Source: Pterobdella sp. o SKG-2022 (Eukaryota; Annelida; Clitellata; Hirudinida; Piscicolidae). Taken from it: 64,000 bases of DNA. Shown one piece after another: positions 32,885 to 42,052 of the stretch (its first letter is position 1; the number at the start of each line of letters is the position of its first letter). Where the stretch lies: the NCBI GenBank assembly GCA_964035795.1, contig OZ038320.1:15592775-15656774 (forward strand), read 5' to 3'. The notes under the pieces are model-generated. The model ran no database searches, had not been told where the DNA came from, and worked only from the letters and a program-made list of their open reading frames with translations. A program made the position numbers and the translations under genes.

Positions 32885-34630
32885 TATTATTTATTTAATA
32901 AACTTTCATTTTTAAAAAAATATAGTTGAAAAAACTAATTAGAGTCAGTTGTTAATTTTCTTCCGCATCTTCAATAAAATCTTATTAAACGTTCAAAATA
33001 GTTTTGAAGAAATGTAAACATACTTTCAAATTTCTCTGATGTTCAAAAAACAGGCATATATGACAATTATACAATGAGGAACATATGGTATGTGTAAGTC
33101 ATTAGATGGTCCAAAATAAAAATTCTATGTGCAATTTATGTTTTTTACAGTGTGTTATTCCATGTGAACCATAATCATAAAAAATTTCGAAAAAAACCTA
33201 GTTTTTATAATTTTATATCAAATAAGATTACAAGATTAAAATTAACATCTGCCAAAATTAACTTTTAAGTTCAAACAGATATCTTAAATTACTAAATTTT
33301 TTACTTTTTGAAGGTATTTTTATAAGTTTATATACTATTTTATACAGTAATATTATAAGATCACAAAATTAAGATATGTCAAATGGAACTTCAAATGTTC
33401 AAAATTGCTTTCCCCGCAATTGAAAATTGAAATCTGTCAAATTTAACTTTCAAAGTTTTTAAATGTCTACGAAACATTAAATTCGTAAAATACATTTTTC
33501 AAAATTTTTTAAATGATATTACGAAACATTAAATTCTTCAAAGAAATTTTTTTGTGAATGTATAATTTGTTTACAATTTTTGCATATATAATTAGCTAAT
33601 TTGCCAAATCGACAGCGGCTCGTGTCCGCACACCATTAGGAATAATCACTAGCTTTAGTGTTTTCATACATTTTAGAAAATTGACATTTTTCTTTGAAAC
33701 TTTTAAACAATTAATTATTTAAAATAATAGGATTGAAATTAAAGTAACTTTTATCTTTTACAAATAAACTAATGATTCTTAATTATAGTCTTTGCTTAAA
33801 TTACTATATAACCATAGTTACGGTTTAATTTTTTTTGCTAACGTTTTATGATAAGGTTAAACTTATCGAAAATTGTACCTTTTGGTTCTCAATAAATTTT
33901 TTGAAAACTCTTTTTAATTGATGTTTTTTGTTAAAAAATATTAAAAAAAAATACATACGATATTTTAGAAAAATTACATTAAAACCCATTATGAGGAGGG
34001 TATCCATAAGCATATTACTACACTCATACATATATGTATAGTAACGTTTCGTTAAAATGGCCGATTATCCGATGTCTTATTTAAATCTAAGTTTAACTAT
34101 GTAATCAATGAGTTATAACTCAAATTATAAGTATTTTTTTAAAATGTACTTTTATAAGCTTTTTTGAAGAATTAAAAAAAGTTGGAGAATCATTTGAAAA
34201 ATGGAATACTTCTGGATTTTCATATACTTACTAATCATCTTTGTAGATTTAACCATTAAGTTCGTCTTATAATTATCTATAATTTTTTAATGTCAATGAT
34301 TTATCTGTAGTAATTAAGCAATAGTTTCACTTATTCCTCTATAATTATCTATAAATATCATAACTTCTATCTATTTTTTACACTAGATAATGTAAGATAA
34401 TCTTACGAAAAGCTTCGTGTATTAAGTTTCTCAATAAACCTTAGTGTTTGTTTCTATTATACTTCTGGATGAGTTTATTTTTTAAATTTTATTTCCTTTA
34501 TTTATTTATTTTATTTTGTTTATTATTTATTTTTTATCATTAATTAATTTATTTTTTTTATATTAAAAATTTTTTTTTCCATTTTTATTTTATTTTATCA
34601 ATTTAATTTTTATTTTTTTTTTGCTCAAAA
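32885..34630. other. AT-rich spacer with two PLE-type hairpin motifs
   Basis: No gene is supported. Two copies of the hairpin motif described separately lie here, at 33849-33871 and 34379-34421. The second is followed by ATTAAGTTTCTCAATAAACC and TTAGTGTTTGTTTCTATTAT, the same sequence that forms the arms of the inverted repeat at 41.5 kb. The 530-620 bases between and around them may be a PLE remnant without coding sequence. Confidence 0.5.
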
Positions 34631-34639
34631 GCAATAGAA

Positions 34640-35045
34640 ATTTTTATAACCTCGAGACTGCAGAAGAATGCTGCTGACCAGGTGCTGGTCGGTTAAACGT
34701 TTTTTTGAAATATTCCGCCCATTGTGCTCTATGCTGTTCTTTGCCAAGGATGGTGTTTCCGTCCTTGTCCTTTACAGACTCTGCTAGGAAGAACCCTACG
34801 TGGACCAAGCAGTTTTCAAAGTTTGTTGTTGTAGTTTCTGTAACAAATTTTGTCACAGAGCTGCGTTGTTTGCCTTGTTCAAACCCCCAACCTGAAAGGC
34901 CAGTAAACTGCACTTAGTCCAACCTCTATCCCTTGACCTGTCGCCTTGGATTGTTCTGCCAGAAGCTTACGGTCTCGCCGGTATAGCTCTTGGGGTTACT
35001 GAGGTGCTCAAGCCTTTCGACCTTCAATAGTTTTCATATATATTT
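34640..35045 (-). pseudogene. LINE linker fragment (family of the 10.1-11.1 kb element)
   Basis: The minus-strand frame reads LVHVGFFLAESVKDKDGNTI, then KEQHRAQWAEYFKKTFNRPA, the segment between endonuclease and reverse transcriptase. It matches CARWVEYFKKTLNPPAS at 10.17 kb. The upstream sequence to 35045 is in other frames with weak similarity only. Confidence 0.6.
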
Positions 35046-35172
35046 TTCATTTTTGGCACAAACTGGCAGCTTGATAGGAACGTTAATTCTATCTTCAAAC
35101 ATCCATTTTGGTATTAGAAAATCATTTTTAATAGACATTAGTTTTTCAAATTGATTCAAAATAAACTTAATA

Positions 35173-37195
35173 CAGTAAACCTTGCATAAGTCGGATTCAA
35201 ATGGGCCAAGCAAAAATTTCGAGTTAGGCGAAAATCCGACTTAGACGAAGACAAACTTTATTCAACGAAACATGTTTATCGTTAAGCAATAATAAGTTAT
35301 TTATACACTATAATCACAAACTCAGACTATTGAGATACTGTAACCACAATAACGTATTTCATTCACTAATGAAAACATTAAAAAAAGTAATTTTGAAACA
35401 ACAGTGAGTTTCATAGTGCATTTATTCAGTGTATCAAAATTAATTTAAAACTGCTACAACATTGAATTTCATTTAAAGTATTCGATTAACTTTTTCTGCT
35501 TGAGATTGTTTTGACTTATTCCCAGAAGGACATGCTTACACTGATTTTTGACGTCTTCCATGGCATGGTTCTGCATCTGCAGACCATATATTCCAAGTGC
35601 TGAGTATGCATCTGCCAGTCTAACTTTTGGCAGCTCTTCATTGTCATCTTCATCATCTTGGTCATTGTCACTAGCATTTTCTTTTTCATTTTGAACAGCA
35701 TTGATTATCTCCTCATCTGTCATGATTGATGAAGTTGCTGCATTCTCATCAACAGCCAGATAATCGTCAAGCTAGCACACACTGCCACCATAAAATAATG
35801 AGAGCTGGTCCTAAATGCTTCTGAAAGAAGCAGCTGAGATCTCTTCTTGTAATTTTTGGGTCAAATGGGTTTCCTCTGAAGCCTTGAATCTAGCATTCAT
35901 GTATGAGTTTGCTATACATTGTGCTGTCACTTTCATCTAGGCTCTCTTCAAAGCAATGACGTCATCTAATATATCCCAAGAGAAGGGTGTGTCATTATCC
36001 GCAGTTTCCAGATGTCTGTTGGCCAAAATAAAGCGATAGTGAAATTTAAGATTTTTTATGATGCCAGCGTTCATTGGCTGAGTAACATTTGTAGTGTTTG
36101 GTGGCAAAAAAATCAATTTTACATTGCTCATTTCTATGAAAGGGTGAGTTGGGCAATTGTCCACAAAGAGGGCTATGTGTCGGCCTTCAAATCGCATACT
36201 CTTATCCAGTTTTCTCATCCAACCTTCCAATACTGCTTTTGTCATCCATGCTTTTTTGTTCGCTGTGTATTCCACCGGTGCAGTGACATTTTTGAAGGCA
36301 CGTGGTCTCTTGCTCTTGCCAATGACAAATTAACCCAATTTATCTGACCCATCCAATACAGTAATTCTAGTTTTTGGCTGTTGTCCCATGGTAAGTCTTT
36401 CTTGCAAAACCAAGAGATTTGTTTAGAGGAAGTTTCCAAAAAAAGACCTTTCTCATCTGCATTATAAATCTCAGATGGACTGTATTTCTGCAAAATTCCA
36501 TTTAACTTGTCCTCTTTCCAATGACGCACAACCTCAGTATCCACTCCGCCTGACTCACCAGCCTTATGTACACGGACAATGTCATATCTCATTTTGAATC
36601 TGTCGATCCATGAGGCGGATATTGGTGTGGTGTTATTTGGGTGGATTTTTAGGCTAAACTTGTTAGCTTGTTGTAAAAGCATACATCCATCAATTCGAAG
36701 ATCGGCCGTAAAGACATTTGTCTAAACCAAAGAATCATTGCTTTGTCAACATTTGGATGAGTCACAGTATGAGTTTTTTTAACGGCAGTTTCTCTGCCAT
36801 CTGGACTGACACACTCTGCTTCAATTTTCTTTCAGTTTTTCATGATTTCACTCAAGGTGCTTGTACTCAAACTAAAATGTGCCGCAAAATCTTTCAGCTT
36901 CATTGATTTGTTGGCATCAACATAATTGATTATCTGCAACTTCTCCTCGTATGTTTTAGTAAGTATTTTTCATTTGATTGTTGTTTTATTAACCATACTG
37001 ATGTTTTAAACAAGTCTCGACTAAGTGCCGCCAAGCAGCCATAGCATAGAACAAAAAGTCAAAAAATTGAAAAAAAAATTTTTCAAATTGAATAGAATAG
37101 AAACAAAACATTGAAAATATTGAATAAAAAAATTTTGAAAAAAAAATTAAAAAAAATTAAATTTTTCGAACGTCCGACTTATAATTATTTCTTTA
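35173..37195 (-). mobile_element. Tigger/pogo-type DNA transposon, decayed
   Basis: The left end starts CAGTAAACCTTGCATAAGTC after a TA dinucleotide (35171-35172). The subterminal ATAAGTCGGA (35186-35195) has its reverse complement TCCGACTTAT at 37173-37182. The outermost right end has decayed and is not recognisable base for base. The minus-strand transposase (36996-35469) fills most of the element. CAGT ends and TA insertion are typical of the Tigger group. Confidence 0.7.
35469..36996 (-). pseudogene. Tigger/pogo transposase, broken
   Basis: From the minus-strand ATG at 36996: an N-terminal psq-like helix-turn-helix (KTYEEKLQIINYVDANKSMK, KDFAAHFSLSTSTLSEIMKN), a CENP-B-type second DNA-binding domain (ISASWIDRFKMRYDIVRVHK, AGESG), and the catalytic domain with YNADEKGLF (first Asp), LFVDNCPTHPF (second Asp) and LPPNTTNVTQPMNAG. 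The third catalytic residue, normally the Asp of QPMD, is Asn. An acidic C-terminus (35723-35469) ends KQKKLIEYFK. Stops occur near 36972 and 36830, and frameshifts near 36300 and 35940. Inactive. Confidence 0.85.
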
Positions 37196-37445
37196 GACTC
37201 CTAAGGGAGCATAGGGCCTCAACAATTTTCTCATCCCTCCCTCTGTCTCTGGCGTTGGTTTTGGCCTTTTCTCATGTTAAGCCAGAGTTCCGCAGCTCAC
37301 TGTTTAGACTTCTTCTCCAGGTCTGCTTTGGACGTCCCCTCCTTCTCTTCCCTTGCGGGTTCCATTCAAGCGCCTGTCTGGTAATATTTTCAGGCTCTTT
37401 CCGTAGGGTTCCTCTAAAGTCCAACTCTGATCTCCTCGGGGTGGG
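37196..37445 (-). pseudogene. LINE C-terminal fragment
   Basis: The minus strand reads FRGTLRKEPENITRQALEWN, PQGKRRRGRPKQTWRRSLNS and KTNARDRGRDEKIVEALCSL, the usual RGRPxxTWRR end of RTE-related polyproteins. It fills the space between the Tigger right end and the next LINE's leader. No upstream domain remains. Confidence 0.7.
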
Positions 37446-37773
37446 GATGTTAACGGGTTAGTGTCAGAGCTATGCCGTCGTGAACTTATGCTCCTGGTAA
37501 GACCTCCCAAGGCGAAACAGGTCTGACACCAGCGGTGAAAGTCCGCGACTAGGCTAACATAGGGCAATGGTGAAGACTGATCCATTCGGGAGGCAAGAAT
37601 GGTTTCTGCTTCAAGTGGTGGTCATCAACACACCGATGTTTCAGCTTCTGTCGCTCGTTTGCCTAGCAGATAAATCAATGTCAATGGTAGGGAAACACCA
37701 GTCATCTCAAGCATGATACTGCGCTTGTGAGAGCCGTAGCAAAGCATCACAGTAATACAAGCTGCTAGAAAAC

Positions 37774-38853
37774 ATGGCTAATTTTTCAAACAGCACCACG
37801 GTTGAAGCCTGTGACTATCGACCTTTACGTAGGAAGAGTGTTAGCCCAAAAGATACCGATGATGAGTTTGGTTTCAATCCAAATGGAAGACCAAACTCTG
37901 ATCTATCGCCCAACAAAAGGATTTTCCGTCTTAAACAAAGCTACAGCATCGGAACATTAAGCTGTCGCTCTCTCAACTCAGAGTTTGCCCTAGGTGAACT
38001 TAACCTCTACATCAACCAACACAACCTTCAAGCAGTCAGCATCCAAGAACATCGCCTTCTTCACAAGAACAGTGATCCGGATATCACAAGCCATGATATT
38101 GGCCACAGTATCTTGTTCACGGCATCGGCATACAAGATCACCAACAATGCCACTTTGGGAGTTGTTGGAATCACAGTGCGCAAACAGATATTGCCATTGT
38201 TAACTAACATCAAAAAAGTTGACAATCGGATTCTTATCGCTTCCTTCAAAGGCAATCCTAAAACTGTTCTTGTGTCTTGTTATTCTCCGCATAACTTCGC
38301 CCCACTAGAAGAAGTAGAAGAGTCTTACGAACAGCTAGGCAACCTGATTTCTACCATACCTTCCCACAACAACTTGATTATCGGTGGCGACTTTAATGCT
38401 CGAATTTTCGGCAAATTTTCATACCATAGCGTCGCGAACCGAAATGGTAAACTCTTTGAAACTTTCCTCCAACAACACAATCTTTTGGCCGTTAACATGC
38501 TTTTTCAAAAACCTAACCGAAAATTATGGACATGGGGACATCTTGATGGACACCTGGCTCAAATTGACTATATTCTTTTCAGAAAATGCTGGAGAAACAG
38601 TTTTAATGAATGCCAAGCCCATACTTCTTCTGCTACTATTGGTGGTGATCACAACATAGTAACAGCAAAGGTCAGTTTGAGTCTTCGTGCTCGAAAATCA
38701 TCAACAAGAAAATTCCTCTACTGGCAGACGCTGTGCCGTGACAAGGATCTGGCTACTACCATAGACAATTTGATTTCTTCAAAATTTGACGCCTTACCAA
38801 TAAATCAACAGACTTACACATATTTTGTATCTATATGTAACGAAGTCGGATGA
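37774..38853 (+). pseudogene. RTEX-like LINE N-terminal ORF piece with endonuclease
   Basis: The ATG at 37774 opens a 359-residue frame. After about 50 residues of basic leader, the endonuclease runs SIGTLSCRSLNSEFAL, VSIQEHRLLHKN (catalytic Glu), GVVGITVRK, VLVSCYSPHNF, LIIGGDFNARIF (catalytic Asp and Asn), QIDYILFRKCW and IGGDHNIVTAKVS (DH motif), to about residue 310. All catalytic boxes are present. The frame is lost at 38853, and a shifted frame (from 38825) continues the linker, so one frameshift separates endonuclease and reverse transcriptase. Confidence 0.8.
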
Positions 38854-40620
38854 AAGAAACTACCGACTCATCCAAAACGAACCTCCCCTACCACTGAGCA
38901 CCATGATATGGATCTTCCCCGATCAAACACCAAAAAAGCTCCAATCCAACGGGTTCAATTTCATCAAAATACCCAACGCCAGATATATGACCGCCTTAAA
39001 GACGCTAGACTTAATAAAATGCTCAGAATTTGAAAAGAAATCATGGGAAAATCCAAAGAACGCCTGGAATCTAATAAAGGAATTGTCAGAAAAGAAAAAA
39101 TCTGTCACATTTATTCAGGGTGAAAATTGTCTCAAAATCTGGAAAGACCACTTCCAAAATCTACTTTCTGCTAACAAAATGGATGATCAAGCTCAGTTTG
39201 ACTGCGTCAAGTTGTTTGACATCAATCCAGAAATTAGTACTGCCGAATTTAGCCAAAAGGAGATCACAGATTCACTCAAGGCAATGAAACCTAATAAAAC
39301 GCCTGGCTTGGATGGTCTTACACTAGGAGTCTGGAAGCTCGAGAAAACTCAAAAATACCTGAGAAGGTTTTGCAACGAAACCTTTAACGGTGTGCATCCC
39401 AATGAATGGGGTATATCTGGTATTGTTCCTGTGTCCAAGAAAGGAGACTTAACTCGTTGTACTAACTACCAGGGTATAAGTTTTAATCAAATAGCTTCTA
39501 AAATCTACAACCGGCTTATACTAAACAGAATACGCCCTGTCATCGACAGGCTGCTTTGCCCTAGCCAAAACGGCTTTCGTCTTGGAAAATCCACCTTGTC
39601 TCATCTTCTCGCACTCAGAAGAATCATAGAAGAATAGCCTAACCATAAGAAAGAAGCTGTGATAACTTTCATGGATTTCAAAAAAAAATTTGATTCCATA
39701 GATCGGTCCAAAATGCGCAAAATCCTTGTTGCATATGAAATTTTTTCTGAAATCGTTAATGCAGTACGAGTGATGTATGAAAACACCTCTGCTCTTGTAG
39801 TAACCCCTGAAGGCAATACTGACATCTTCCAGGTCGATACTGGCGTCTTACAAGGGGACCCACTCGTGCCATTTTTTTCATCATTTGCTTAGATTATACT
39901 TTCAGCACCTCAATTTTTCCTCCAGATGGATTGACTCTTAAGAGAAAAAGAAGTGGTAGAGTCTCTCCCGAGAAACTCGCCGAGCTAGCATTTGCCGATG
40001 ATATCGCTCTGATGGAAGATACGATCAACAAAGCTGAGTCTCTTTTCCCCAAAATCGAGACCAAAAACTAAAAAAATAGGTCTTTTCTTCAATGCGAGGA
40101 AGACTAAAGCAATGCATTTCAATCCCTCTGTAGAGAGTCATATTCATGCTCTGAATGGCGACGAAATTGAAAAGGTTGATGATTTTCTTTACTTAGGAGG
40201 TTACATCAACTCTTCTCGAGAGATCAACACCCGAATCGGAAAATCATGGAACGCTCTCAACTCTCTAGAAAAAATCTGGAACTCTCGCATTACTATAGAA
40301 ACGAAAGTTAGGATTTTTAAATCTAGTGTTGAGTCCATACTGCTATATGGGTGTGAATCCTGGGTAATGAACAGCGCTGCAGTGAAGAAAGTTGATGGCA
40401 CCTACACTCGCATGCTCCGAAGAGTCAAAAATATCTTTTGGAGAGACCGCCTATCAAACGCCCAGCTATACGGCCAAATTCCAAAGTTGTCTAAAATAAT
40501 TAAAAGACGGTTAGCGTTTGCTAGACGTGTAGCTCGGCACAACGAGCCCGCACAAACTCTGTTGTTCTGGACGCCGGAAGAGTGTCGTCCAAATATAACA
40601 CAAAGACATACTTCATGAAG
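38850..40620 (+). pseudogene. RTEX-like LINE reverse transcriptase, copy 2
   Basis: The linker (WENPKNAWNLIKELSEKKKS) leads to fingers KPNKTPGLDGLTLGVWK, VPVSKKGDLTRCTNYQGISF and NGFRLGKSTLSHLLALRRII, then a stop at 39637. Motif A is FMDFKKKFDSIDR (39670-39708), motif B GVLQGDPLVPF (39843) and motif C LAFADDIAL (about 39988). The C-terminal frame has YLGGYINSSREINTRIGKSW and ESILLYGCESWVMN, ending RHNEPAQTLLFWTPEE. Breaks occur at 39637, 39890 and 40070. Confidence 0.8.
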
Positions 40621-40727
40621 ACACAGGGCTAACTTCTAACGAACTAGGTACGGCTATGGCTGATAGACAAATTTGGAGAAAAATTTACGTCATGTCACCG
40701 AAATGAAAATCGAAAGCACTACTACTA

Positions 40728-41526
40728 CTCCCGTAGGGTGTGGCCTATCCATCGCCATTTTCACTGTTTGACTTGGACATTTATTGGTTGTTAATTTGAG
40801 GATGTCCATAGCTCGGCGTTCGGCACTCTGTATATATNNNNNNNNNNNNNNNNNNNNNNNNNNNNNNNNNNNNNNNNNNNNNNNNNNNNNNNNNNNNNNN
40901 NNNNNNNNNNNNNNNNNNNNNNNNNNNNNNNNNNNNNNNNNNNNNNNNNNNNNNNNNNNNNNNNNNNNNNNNNNNNNNNNNNNNNNNNNNNNNNNNNNNN
41001 NNNNNNNNNNNNNNNNNNNNNNNNNNNNNNNNNNNNNCGATGCTGGTAAACTCTCTTTAAGTGATGCCCGAAAAATGAATTCCCTAGTTAAATATTATGA
41101 AAGGCTATCAAATTTTGAGCTCGATTGGTCTAGCGAGTTTTTTATTTTTGTTTTACTGATTGAAACTACGAGAAAAAAAAATTTTCACGCAACAGTTTCT
41201 CTCCTGTGAACTATCTTCTCTGAAAAACTCAGGTTTTCTGTTTACACATATTCTTTTGGTAAAAACCTCAAATCTTTTCTTATTTCCAGATCTTTTGATA
41301 AATAAATTATCATGTTATTTTGTTTATACATTCTCGTTTATTGGTTTATTCATTTCATTCAGTTTTTTCATTTTTTTTTATTTTTAAATTAATTTAGTGG
41401 CCTAGAAACTGCTGAAGTTAATGTCACCAAAATCTTAATCGTAATTGTTTTATCGAAAATTCTAGTTAAATTCATGAATGAATTTGTTTTAATTTCATCA
41501 TATTTTTTTGAAATTTTATGAAATTC
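40728..41526. other. Unassigned sequence including a 200-base assembly gap
   Basis: Positions 40838-41037 are N, exactly 200, a conventional gap size, so the true length is unknown. On either side I see no motif. The open frame that appears to cross the gap is not evidence of a gene. The right flank is AT-rich. Confidence 0.8.
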
Positions 41527-41663
41527 ATATAATAGAAACGAACACTAAGGCTTATTGAAAACCTTAATACACGAAGTGTGACACATGATAATGTAAGATA
41601 CTCTTACGAAAAGCTTTGTGTATTAAGTTTCTCAATAAACCTTAGTTTTTGTTTCTATTATAT
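41527..41663. repeat. Inverted repeat with 50-bp arms around a hairpin motif
   Basis: Left arm 41527-41576 and right arm 41614-41663 match with about six mismatches (CTAAGGCTTATTGAAAACCT against the reverse complement of the right arm). The 37-base centre holds the ACAC...GTAAG/CTTAC-GAAAAG motif. The right half has a separate copy at 34.38-34.47 kb. This looks like two PLE-type ends joined head to head. It lies 130 bases downstream of the SDR stop codon. Confidence 0.8.
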
Positions 41664-41795
41664 TGATTTCCGGCTAATTTACGTCAATATGAAATTCAAT
41701 TTATTAAAAAACAAAAGATGTCTTCAAAAACTATATAAAGCTCATTGTTCCAGTTGTTAAAGGTCTTACTAAAAATAAATTAACTTGTCTATTTA

Positions 41796-42052
41796 TCATA
41801 TTAAACACAAAGTTTTTCTTGGTTTCTCAAACAAACCAAATATTTTCGCCACTTTCCACAAATTTTCCCCGAAAACCCAATAACCTATTTTTAGCAATAA
41901 AGAATCTAAACCAACAATATAGGTGTTTTTTGGTGAATAACTAAAAATGGCTTCTAAATACGCATTCATTACGCCTTCGAAATCTTCTCCAGACAGAAAG
42001 TGGCTGTATTTTTCGACTATCGAGAAAGCTTGAATAAAAATATTTTTCACAT
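41796..42052 (-). CDS. SDR last exon and stop
   Basis: Encodes DVKNIFIQAFSIVEKYSHFL, SGEDFEGVMNAYLEAIFSYS, then IVGLDSLLLKIGYWVFG and a short tail to TGA (41798-41796). Acceptor is TTAAG. The alternating hydrophobic C-terminus fits membrane-associated members of the family. Confidence 0.85.

Larger units (their letters stand above)
37460..40727 (+). mobile_element. RTEX-like LINE, copy 2, nearly full length
   Basis: This is the best preserved LINE here. It has a structured-looking leader (about 37460-37773), a long ORF whose first 359 codons are open (37774-38853), a linker/reverse transcriptase frame (38825-39637), palm pieces (39659-40060) and a C-terminal frame (40112-40618), ending near an ACT-type tail (actactactactcc, about 40718-40731). 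The C-terminal 167 codons closely parallel copy 1. Only a few frameshifts separate the pieces, so it is younger than copy 1. Confidence 0.8.

Noticed and set aside
34379..34421. Calling the hairpin motif a definite hammerhead ribozyme
   Set aside because: The core lacks CUGAUGA in every copy, and two of the residues needed for catalysis differ. Kept as a finding only.
40784..41209. 141-residue open frame crossing 40838-41037
   Set aside because: The middle is 200 N. The frame is open only because N codons are not counted as stops.
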